Source: Miltoncostaea sp050249835
GTDB lineage: Bacteria; Actinomycetota; Thermoleophilia; Miltoncostaeales; Miltoncostaeaceae
Length of the DNA: 16,264 bases
Direction of reading: 5' to 3'
Assembly (NCBI GenBank): GCA_050249835.1
Contig: JBFWPT010000067.1
Location: 1-16,264 of the forward strand
Positions 7,049 through 12,264 of this stretch are shown here, piece by piece; position 1 is the first letter of the stretch, and every line of letters starts with the position of its first letter. A program made the translations under genes and the position numbers. The notes beneath the pieces are model-generated. The model was not told where the DNA came from and made no database searches. It saw nothing but the letters and a program-made list of their open reading frames with translations.

Positions 7049-8298
7049 CCACGCTCGAACGGGTCGTCGCCGACGTGCGGGACGCGAGCCGCGTGCTGGC
7101 GCGCATGCCGGGCCACCACCGCGACGCCGCGCTCCGGGAGATGGCGGACGCCCTGGAGCGGCGCTCCGCCGAGATCCTGCGCGAGAACCGCCTCGACGTG
7201 GAGGCGGCCAAGCGGGGGCGCACCGCCCCGGCGCTCATCGACCGGCTGCTGCTGGACGAGGACCGGGTGGCCGACATGGCCGCCGGCCTGCGCGCCGTGG
7301 CCGCGCTGCCCGACCCGGTGGGCGTCGTGGACGGCGGGCGGCGCCTGCCGAACGGCCTCGAGCTGGAGCGCCGGCGGGTGCCCCTCGGCGTCGTCGCCGT
7401 GGTCTACGAGGGGCGGCCGAACGTGACCGCCGACGCCGTCGGGCTCTGCCTCAAGAGCGGCAACGCGGTGGTGCTGCGCGGCTCCCGGCTCGCCACCCGC
7501 TCCAACCTCATCATCGCGGAGGTCCTGACCGGCGCCCTCATCGAGGCCGACGCGCCGCGCTGGGCCGTCGCCCTGCTCGGCCCGGACCGGGAGGAGCTCG
7601 CCCGGCTCGTGCAGATGGAGGGGCTGGTGGACCTGGTCATCCCCCGCGGCGGGGAGGAGCTGAAGGCGTTCCTCCGCGACACCGCGAGGGTGCCGGTCAT
7701 CTACGCGGCGTCGGGCAACAACCACGTCTACGTCCACGCGGACGCCGACCCCGAGATGGCGGCGAGGATCGTCGTGAACGCGAAGGTCCAGCGGCCCGGG
7801 GTGTGCAACGCCGCCGAGACGCTGCTCGTGCACCGCGACGCCGCGGCGGAGGTGCTGCCGCTCGCCGCCGGGCGCCTCGTGCAGGCGGGCGTGGAGCTCC
7901 GGGTGGACCGCGCCGGCCTCGACCTGCTGGGCGACGCCGCCGAGGGCATGGCCGAGGCGACCGAGGCGGACTACGAGACCGAGTTCCTCGACCTGGTGAT
8001 GGCAGTCCGGGTGGTGGGCTCGCTCCAGGAGGCCGTCGAGCACATCGGCCGCCACGGCTCGGGCCACTCGGAGGCGATCGTGACGACGTCGATCGACGCG
8101 GCCCGCGACTTCCAGGAGTCGGTGGACGCGGCCGTGGTCTACGTCAACGCCTCCACGCGCTTCACCGACGGGGGCGAGTTCGGGATGGGGGCGGAGATCG
8201 GCATCTCCACGCAGAAGCTCCACGCCCGCGGGCCGATCGGCCTGCAGGAGCTGACGACGTACACCTACCTGGTGACGGGCCACGGCCACCTCCGCTGA
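7045..8298 (+). CDS. proA: Glutamate-5-semialdehyde dehydrogenase (gamma-glutamyl phosphate reductase)
   Basis: Reduces gamma-glutamyl phosphate with NADPH to glutamate-5-semialdehyde, the step after ProB, with which it often forms a complex. The protein has 417 residues, the same length as E. coli ProA. Diagnostic segments are 'Y-E-G-R-P-N-V-T-A-D-A' and 'CLKSGNAVVLRG', the nucleotide-binding face. The catalytic cysteine is Cys254 in 'RPGVCNAAETLLV'. 'F-T-D-G-G-E-F-G-M-G-A-E-I-G' lies near the C-terminus. It starts at a GTG inside a GTGA overlap with the proB stop, a sign of translational coupling. nadD begins 16 bp downstream. Confidence 0.97.
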   Translation: MTTLERVVADVRDASRVLARMPGHHRDAALREMADALERRSAEILRENRLDVEAAKRGRTAPALIDRLLLDEDRVADMAAGLRAVAALPDPVGVVDGGRRLPNGLELERRRVPLGVVAVVYEGRPNVTADAVGLCLKSGNAVVLRGSRLATRSNLIIAEVLTGALIEADAPRWAVALLGPDREELARLVQMEGLVDLVIPRGGEELKAFLRDTARVPVIYAASGNNHVYVHADADPEMAARIVVNAKVQRPGVCNAAETLLVHRDAAAEVLPLAAGRLVQAGVELRVDRAGLDLLGDAAEGMAEATEADYETEFLDLVMAVRVVGSLQEAVEHIGRHGSGHSEAIVTTSIDAARDFQESVDAAVVYVNASTRFTDGGEFGMGAEIGISTQKLHARGPIGLQELTTYTYLVTGHGHLR

Positions 8299-8314
8299 GC
8301 CCCGGCGGGTCGGG

Positions 8315-8941
8315 GTGCTGGGCGGGACCTTCGACCCGCCGCACATCGGGCACCTCGTCGTGGCCTGCGAGGCCCTCTGGCAGCTCTCCCTGGACGAGGT
8401 GCGCCTCGTGCCGGCGCGCCACCCCCCGCACAAGGAGGGCGTGGCGGTCGCCCCGGCGGAGGACCGCGCGGCCTGGCTGGAGGAGGCCGTGGCCGGGCGC
8501 CCGGGGCTCTCCGTCTCGCGGATCGAGCTGGAGCGCGAGGGGCCGAGCTACACCGCGGACACACTCGAGGCGATGGCGGCGGCCGAGCCGGGCGTGCTCC
8601 TCTGGTTCGTGCTGGGCGCCGACCAGCTCGCCGGGTTCCCCGGATGGCACGAGCCGGAGCGGATCCTGGCGGCCGCCCGCCTGGCGGTGGTGGGGAGGGG
8701 GGACACCGACACCGGGGAGGTGCGCGCCCTCGCGGCCCGCGTGGCGCCCGGGCGCGCCGACGTGGTGGACGTCCCGGCCATCGGGGTGTCCTCCTCGATG
8801 GTCCGCGCGCGGATCGCGGCCGGCGAGCCGGTGGGCCACCTGCTGCCGCCCGCCGTCGAGGCGGCTCTCGTCCGAGGGGGTCTGGTACCCTCGCCGTCAG
8901 CCGAACGTCTGAAGGAGACACAGCGGAACCCCTCGAGCTGA
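8315..8941 (+). CDS. nadD: Nicotinate-nucleotide adenylyltransferase
   Basis: Transfers AMP from ATP to nicotinate mononucleotide, making deamido-NAD in NAD synthesis. The protein has 208 residues from GTG 8315. The nucleotidyltransferase signature 'GGTFDPPHIGH' is at residues 3-13, and the second motif 'V-S-S-S-M-V-R' (family I-S-S-T-x-I-R) is near the C-terminus. 'LGADQLAGFPGWHEPERI' is also family-typical. The frame before GTG 8315 reads R-R-V-G, which fits the first strand of the family, yet no ATG, GTG or TTG lies between it and a stop at 8273-8275. The usual first strand may thus be shortened by about three residues, or an odd start is used. The stop overlaps the proposed rsfS start as CTGA. 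Confidence 0.94.
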   Translation: MLGGTFDPPHIGHLVVACEALWQLSLDEVRLVPARHPPHKEGVAVAPAEDRAAWLEEAVAGRPGLSVSRIELEREGPSYTADTLEAMAAAEPGVLLWFVLGADQLAGFPGWHEPERILAAARLAVVGRGDTDTGEVRALAARVAPGRADVVDVPAIGVSSSMVRARIAAGEPVGHLLPPAVEAALVRGGLVPSPSAERLKETQRNPSS

Positions 8942-9279
8942 CGCTGGCCGCCGCCGCAGTGGCGGAGTCGAAGAGCGCCAGGGACATCGTGATCCTCGAC
9001 ATGCGGGGTCTCGTGTCCTACACGGACTACATCGTGGTCTGCACCGGGCGGACGCCCCGCCAGACGAAGGCGATCGCGGAGGAGCTGAGGACGCGCATGA
9101 AGCGCGACCATGGCGTCGTGCCGCGCACCGTCGAGGGCCTGCGCGAGGGGGAGTGGGTCCTCGTCGACCTGCTCGACACGGTCGTCCACGTCTTCACGCC
9201 CGAGGCGCGCGACTTCTACCGCCTCGACCGCCTCTGGCGGGAGGCCCCGCGCCAGGAGTACGTGGCCGCGGCGTCCTAG
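8938..9279 (+). CDS. rsfS: Ribosome silencing factor RsfS, CTG start proposed
   Basis: Binds protein L14 on the 50S subunit and blocks joining with the 30S when nutrients are short. From CTG 8938 it has 113 residues. The family core is clear: 'ARDIVILDMRGLVSYTDY' with 'I-V-V-C-T-G' , then 'EGLREGEWVLVDLLDTVVHVF' shortened in parts, and 'R-D-F-Y-R-L-D-R-L-W' at the end. No ATG or TTG is near. GTG 8959 would cut off the first helix. CTG 8938 shares its bases with the nadD stop as CTGA, the same stop/start geometry as GTGA between proB and proA. An AAGGAG at 8912-8917 is 20 nt away, too far for standard initiation, so coupling is more likely. nadD-rsfS is a standard neighbour pair. The exact start is inferred; the identity is firm. 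Confidence 0.9.
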   Translation: MTLAAAAVAESKSARDIVILDMRGLVSYTDYIVVCTGRTPRQTKAIAEELRTRMKRDHGVVPRTVEGLREGEWVLVDLLDTVVHVFTPEARDFYRLDRLWREAPRQEYVAAAS

Positions 9280-9294
9280 CGGCTCAAGGGGGCT

Positions 9295-9322
9295 TTGGCC
9301 GAGGCCGACGCTGCCCTATAGT
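9295..9322 (+). promoter_or_regulatory. Promoter of the tRNA-Ala gene
   Basis: TTGGCC (9295-9300), a 16-nt spacer and TATAGT (9317-9322) form a good sigma-70-like promoter. Transcription would begin near 9329, only a few bases before the mature tRNA 5' end at 9333. It starts 15 bp after the rsfS stop, so the tRNA is likely an independent unit. Confidence 0.7.
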
Positions 9323-9332
9323 TCGGCCCCCC

Positions 9333-9405
9333 GGGGGATTAGCTCAGCTGGGAGAGCGCTACGCTGGCAGCGTAGAGGTCACCGGTTCGATCCCGGTATC
9401 CTCCA
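9333..9405 (+). tRNA. tRNA-Ala (anticodon GGC)
   Basis: A complete 73-nt cloverleaf. The acceptor stem GGGGGAT pairs with ATCCTCC and contains the G3:U70 wobble that marks alanine tRNAs. D stem GCTC/GAGC, anticodon stem CTACG/CGTAG with loop CTGGCAG (anticodon GGC at loop positions 3-5), a 5-nt variable loop, T stem ACCGG/CCGGT with loop TTCGATC. Discriminator A is at 9405. The CCA end is not encoded; CTC follows. It reads GCC (and GCU) codons, heavily used in this GC-rich genome. Confidence 0.98.
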
Positions 9406-9410
9406 CTCGA

Positions 9411-9439
9411 ACGAAGGCCCCGCACCGCGGGGCCTTCGT
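9411..9439. terminator. Terminator after tRNA-Ala
   Basis: A perfect 13-bp stem (9411-9423 with 9427-9439; arm ACGAAGGCCCCGC) and a 3-nt loop, 5 bp after the tRNA, followed by CGTT. It also lies 15 bp beyond the stop of the convergent HxlR-type gene, so it may end both transcripts. Confidence 0.85.
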
Positions 9440-9453
9440 CGTTCCGGGGCCCG

Positions 9454-9927
9454 TCAGCGCCGCGGGGCGATCGTCGCCTCGGCCCGGCCCGATCCCGGGC
9501 CCCAGCGCCACTCCACCTCGTCGGAGCCGACGTCCGCGCCGCACTCCGCGCAGCGCGGGCCCGGCAGCAGCTCCCCGCCGCAGCCGAGGTGCCGGGTGAG
9601 GACCGGGGGGCCGTCGGGGGCGAAGTGGGCGTCACCCCAGCTCAGCAGGCCGTGGATGACGGGGAAGAGCTCGCGGCCGCGGTCGGTGAGGACGTAGTCG
9701 AAGCGGTTGCCCCGGTACGGGCGCCGCTCCATCACCCCGGCGTCCACGAGGGTCGCCAGCCGGCGGGCGAGGACGCTCTCCCCGATGCCGAGCTTGCGCG
9801 CGAAGCGGTCGAAGCGGGTCACGCCGAGGAAGGCGTCGCGCAGGATCAGCAGCGTCCAGCGTTCCCCGACGACCTCCAGGGCGCGGGCGACGCTGCAGTT
9901 CTGCTCCGGGTAGTCGCGTCCGAGCAC
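9454..9927 (-). CDS. HxlR-family winged-helix transcriptional regulator with C-terminal Cys cluster
   Basis: A 157-residue regulator starting at GTG. Residues 1-100 are the classic HxlR fold: Y-P-E-Q-N-C (Cys11), 'ALEVVGERWTLLILRDAFLG', the recognition region 'I-G-E-S-V-L-A-R-R-L', and the wing 'Y-R-G-N-R-F-D-Y-V-L-T'. HxlR proteins are small dimeric repressors or activators, several sensing electrophiles, aldehydes or redox state through the N-terminal cysteine. After the winged helix comes an extension with His113, Cys116, Cys126 and Cys129 (H-x-G-C ... C-A-E-C), which could hold zinc. It is divergent from a nitroreductase 92 bp away, its most likely target along with its own promoter. Its ligand is unknown. 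Confidence 0.9.
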   Translation of the reverse strand: MLGRDYPEQNCSVARALEVVGERWTLLILRDAFLGVTRFDRFARKLGIGESVLARRLATLVDAGVMERRPYRGNRFDYVLTDRGRELFPVIHGLLSWGDAHFAPDGPPVLTRHLGCGGELLPGPRCAECGADVGSDEVEWRWGPGSGRAEATIAPRR

Positions 9928-9933
9928 GTCCCG

Positions 9934-9966
9934 AGCCTAGCGCGTCTGACTTGCATGATGGAAGCC
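9934..9966 (-). promoter_or_regulatory. Leaderless promoter of the HxlR gene with overlapping palindrome (candidate operator)
   Basis: On the reverse strand TTCCAT (9963-9958), an 18-nt spacer and TAGGCT (9939-9934) stand 6 nt before the GTG start, so the mRNA would begin at the start codon. An imperfect inverted repeat GACTTGCA-TGA-TGGAAGCC (9948-9966; 6 of 8 positions match between arms) covers the -35 and part of the spacer. Its place between the divergent regulator and nitroreductase makes it a candidate HxlR site. Confidence 0.5.
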
Positions 9967-10019
9967 TTGTGTGGGAGGGTCCGGCTCTCATCATCGAAGC
10001 CATCACCCGGGAGGACGAC

Positions 10020-10700
10020 GTGGACGCCCTGAAGGCCATCCGCCACCGCCGCGCCGTGCGGCGCTACACCGACCAGGAGGTCCCCGACGACGACGTGGCC
10101 GCCCTCCTGCGGCTCGCGCTGCTCGCGCCGACCGGCCACGGGGCCCAGGCGTGGGGGTTCGTGGTCGTCCGCGACCCCGACCGGCGGGCGGCGCTCGTCC
10201 GCCTGCTCCTGGACGGCGCCGTCGACTACTTCCGCCTGTTCCGCCCGCCCGCCGCCGGGACCACGGACGAGGAGCACGCCGCCTGGGCCCGCGGCTACGC
10301 CGAGGAGGCCCTCGGGGACGGCTACCGGGCGGTCCCGGTGTGGCTCTGCGCGGTGACCGTCCCGCGCTTCGGCCACGACGACCCGGTGATGGAGCACGTC
10401 GAGCGCTTCAGCGACGTCACCTCGGTCGCGTTCGCGCTCGAGAACCTCCTCGTCGCCGCGCGGGCGATGGGCCTCGGCACCACGCCGACCAACTTCCACT
10501 TCTTCCGGGAGGCGGAGTACCGCGACCTGCTCGGCCTGCCGGACGAGGTGGGCGTCCACTACCTCACGCCGCTCGGCCACCCGGTCGAGTTCCCCGTCGG
10601 CCTGCGGCCGGCGATGGCGAAGGCGCGCCGCCCCTGGCGGACGCTGGTGCACGAGGAGGAGTTCGGCGCCACCTGGCAGGAGGAGGGCGCGGCCGCCTGA
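10020..10700 (+). CDS. Nitroreductase-family FMN-dependent oxidoreductase
   Basis: A 226-residue flavoprotein-type reductase. The N-terminal FMN phosphate motif is 'R-H-R-R-A-V-R-R-Y', followed by 'LAPTGHGAQAWGFVVV' (flavin face), the central helix 'ALENLLVAARAMGLGTT', and 'L-G-H-P' near the C-terminus. Family members reduce nitro groups, quinones, enones or other electrophiles with NAD(P)H; the substrate here cannot be assigned. I chose GTG 10020 because GGAGG (10010-10014) lies 5 nt before it and family proteins start just before this point. A longer reading from TTG 9951 would place the start inside the candidate operator. Divergent from the HxlR regulator, and convergent with guaD, whose stop is 4 bp away. 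Confidence 0.87.
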   Translation: MDALKAIRHRRAVRRYTDQEVPDDDVAALLRLALLAPTGHGAQAWGFVVVRDPDRRAALVRLLLDGAVDYFRLFRPPAAGTTDEEHAAWARGYAEEALGDGYRAVPVWLCAVTVPRFGHDDPVMEHVERFSDVTSVAFALENLLVAARAMGLGTTPTNFHFFREAEYRDLLGLPDEVGVHYLTPLGHPVEFPVGLRPAMAKARRPWRTLVHEEEFGATWQEEGAAA

Positions 10701-10704
10701 GCCG

Positions 10705-11190
10705 TCAGTAGTCCACCCGGTCGGACTTCGCCCGCCACGCCGCGAAGGGCGCCTCGGGATCGGCGACCGTCACGGAGGTGACGGCCATGGGCCAGCGGTC
10801 CCGCGGGGTCGTGAGCAGGTCGTGGAACGCGCTGTCGTCGAACCCGGCGCGCGCCGCGGCGTGGCGGTCGGCGGCGTAGACGACCCGGTCGACGCGGGCC
10901 CACAGCGCCGCGGACACACAGAGGGGGCAGGGCTCGCACGAGGCCACCAGCAGGCAGCCGTCCAGGCTGAAGTCCCCGATCGTCCTGCAGGCCTCCCGGA
11001 TGGCGACCACCTCGGCGTGCGCCGTGGGGTCGTTGGTCGACGTGACCAGGTTGACGCCCGTCGCGAGGACCTCGCCATCACGGACGACGAGCGCGCCGAA
11101 CGGCCCGCCGCCCTCGGCGACGGCCCCGACGGCGAGGTCGACCGCCTCGGCCAGCCACCGGGCGTCGTCCGCATCGTGCGCGCGGGTCAT
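10705..11190 (-). CDS. guaD: Guanine deaminase (GuaD-type nucleoside deaminase)
   Basis: A 161-residue cytidine-deaminase-fold enzyme that most resembles the B. subtilis GuaD type, which converts guanine to xanthine and ammonia in purine salvage or breakdown. Visible marks are 'GGGPFGALVVRDGE', 'STNDPTAHAEVVAIREAC' with zinc ligand His58 and catalytic Glu60, and 'CEPCPLC' with zinc ligands Cys88 and Cys91. 'AGFDDS' and a C-terminal tyrosine (the last residue) match the domain-swapped tail that closes the active site in GuaD. TadA tRNA deaminases lack these tail features, so I prefer GuaD, though other purine or cytosine substrates are not excluded. ATG 11190 is the start; the frame stays open further upstream but loses homology. 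No xanthine dehydrogenase or purine operon is nearby. Confidence 0.88.
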   Translation of the reverse strand: MTRAHDADDARWLAEAVDLAVGAVAEGGGPFGALVVRDGEVLATGVNLVTSTNDPTAHAEVVAIREACRTIGDFSLDGCLLVASCEPCPLCVSAALWARVDRVVYAADRHAAARAGFDDSAFHDLLTTPRDRWPMAVTSVTVADPEAPFAAWRAKSDRVDY

Positions 11191-11197
11191 GGGGTCC

Positions 11198-11229
11198 ACG
11201 CTAGCGGCGCGGGAGGGTTCGTGGAACCC
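11198..11229 (-). promoter_or_regulatory. Leaderless guaD promoter with perfect inverted repeat over the -35
   Basis: On the reverse strand TTCCAC (11226-11221), a 17-nt spacer and TAGCGT (11203-11198) lie 7 nt before the ATG, predicting a leaderless mRNA. GGGTTC-GTG-GAACCC (11215-11229), a perfect 6-bp inverted repeat with a 3-nt centre, covers the -35 box and is a candidate operator. The -35 and -10 resemble those of the HxlR gene. Confidence 0.5.
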
Positions 11230-11373
11230 GCCGCCGGCCGGGTCCCGGACGAGGTGTGAAAGAATTTCGATCCACCGGCCCGCTCTTGCGAAAAGTGCGG
11301 CGCGCCTACCCGGCGCCCCGCGGACGGTGATAAGACGGATCCGTCGATTCGTCGAGCGACCGGAGGGCGGGGA

Positions 11374-11769
11374 GTGCCAGACGGAAACGACGCCGACATG
11401 CGGCGCCAGCAGGCGGCGCGCCAACGGCGTATGGCGGTCCAGATGAGCCGGTCGGGCGAGTCGCTCGACTCCATCGCGGGGCGCCTCGGGGTCAATCGCA
11501 GCACGGCCCGCAAGATGGTCAGCCGCGAGGCCCGGGCGTTCATCGACGAGGCCCAGACCGACGACCGGCGGATGGTCCACGTCGAGGCCCTGATGGAGCT
11601 GTGGCGGGCGCTCTACACCCCGGCCACGAGCGGCGACCTGGAGGCCGTCGACCGCTTCCTGCGGGTGGAGGAGCGCCTCTCGCGCCTGCTCGCCCTCGAC
11701 CTGGCGGACCAGATCGGCCGCGACTACGACGACGGCCCCGCCGGGAACGGGAACGGCTCCGACAACTGA
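11374..11769 (+). CDS. Orphan helix-turn-helix protein, small-terminase-like
   Basis: A 131-residue protein of unknown function. GTG 11374 has a good GGAGGG site (11362-11367) 6 nt upstream. Residues 9-27 are basic, and residues about 29-55 form a helix-turn-helix ('SLDSIAGRLGVNRSTARKMV'). Residues 67-115 ('ALMELWRAL', then 'GDLEAVDRFLRVEERLSRLLAL') resemble the helical region seen in small phage terminase-like and related hypothetical proteins. The tail is Gly/Asn/Asp-rich and likely disordered. The upstream 183-bp gap is less GC-rich than its surroundings and holds a 10-nt palindrome ACGGATCCGT (11335-11344), 29 nt before the start. No capsid, portal or integrase genes are near, so it may be a phage remnant or a domesticated DNA-binding protein. 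Confidence 0.65.
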   Translation: MPDGNDADMRRQQAARQRRMAVQMSRSGESLDSIAGRLGVNRSTARKMVSREARAFIDEAQTDDRRMVHVEALMELWRALYTPATSGDLEAVDRFLRVEERLSRLLALDLADQIGRDYDDGPAGNGNGSDN

Positions 11770-11782
11770 GTACGCCGTCCCG

Positions 11783-11798
11783 GCCGGCGGTCGCCGGC
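11783..11798. terminator. Possible hairpin between convergent genes
   Basis: GCCGGCG (11783-11789) can pair with CGCCGGC (11792-11798) in the 33-bp gap between the HTH gene and the reverse-strand acetyltransferase. The loop is very short unless the inner pairs open, and there is no U-tract. It could end both transcripts, but such short GC palindromes arise easily in this base composition. Confidence 0.35.
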
Positions 11799-11802
11799 GG
11801 GG

Positions 11803-12231
11803 CTACCGCCCGGCGCGGATGAAGGCCGTCAGCCCGTAGGACGTGACGGGGACCATGCCGAGCCGGCGGTAGAAGCCCTCGGCGCCTCGTTCGGCGACGA
11901 GCACCTGGTGGTGGAAACGGTCCATGGGGTAGTGGTCGAGGATCGACTCGACCAGCGTGCGGCCGATCCCCTGCCGCTGGCGGTCCGGGCTCACGAGGAT
12001 GTCGGCGATGTAGACCGCGAACGCCTCGTCGGACATCGTCCGGGCGAAGCCGACGACGCGGTCCCCCTCCATTGCCACCACCGAGTACGCGCTGTGCTCG
12101 ATGGCGGTGCGCAGCCGGGTGGGGTCCCCGGCGTGCGTCCAGCCGTGGGCGTGGTAGAGGCCGAGGATGCCGAGGAAGTGCTCTGCGACGTCCGCCTCGC
12201 GGATCAGCACCGGTGGTCGGGTGGTGGTCAT
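11803..12231 (-). CDS. GNAT-family N-acetyltransferase
   Basis: A 142-residue single-domain GNAT enzyme that would transfer an acyl group from acyl-CoA to an amine; the substrate is unknown. The central strand and pyrophosphate loop are at 76-92, 'ADILVSPDRQRQGIGRTL' with the R-Q-G-I-G-R motif A. 'A-E-R-G-A-E-G-F-Y-R-R-L-G-M' (113-126) is motif B, typical of the family's C-terminal half. ATG 12231 has a GAGGGG site (reverse strand 12241-12236) 4 nt upstream. It is divergent from leuS across only 33 bp and convergent with the HTH gene. Nothing links it functionally to leuS. Confidence 0.88.
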   Translation of the reverse strand: MTTTRPPVLIREADVAEHFLGILGLYHAHGWTHAGDPTRLRTAIEHSAYSVVAMEGDRVVGFARTMSDEAFAVYIADILVSPDRQRQGIGRTLVESILDHYPMDRFHHQVLVAERGAEGFYRRLGMVPVTSYGLTAFIRAGR

Positions 12232-12251
12232 GTGGCCCCTCGGCCGTCTGC

Positions 12252-12257
12252 GATACT
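12252..12257 (+). promoter_or_regulatory. Extended -10 of leuS, probably leaderless
   Basis: TGC-GATACT ends 7 nt before the leuS ATG, so transcription is expected to start at or next to the A of ATG; no ribosome site fits in this gap. No good -35 is seen, which an extended -10 could compensate. The whole divergent gap to the acetyltransferase gene is 33 bp, and the reverse strand of the same bases (AGTATC) overlaps the likely -10 region of that gene. Confidence 0.45.
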
Positions 12258-12264
12258 CGCGCCG

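Noticed and set aside
9951..10019. Longer nitroreductase starting at TTG 9951
   Set aside because: The added 23 residues are outside the family fold and lie over the candidate operator; GTG 10020 has a well-spaced ribosome site.
11215..11229. GGGTTC-GTG-GAACCC read as the T-arm of a degenerate tRNA
   Set aside because: No acceptor, D or anticodon stems can be built around it. It is better explained as a palindrome over the guaD promoter.
11266..11273. TTCGATCC repeated from the tRNA-Ala T-loop (9386-9393), as a possible attachment-site remnant near the phage-like gene
   Set aside because: Only 8 bases match. Integration-site repeats are usually longer, and no integrase is present.
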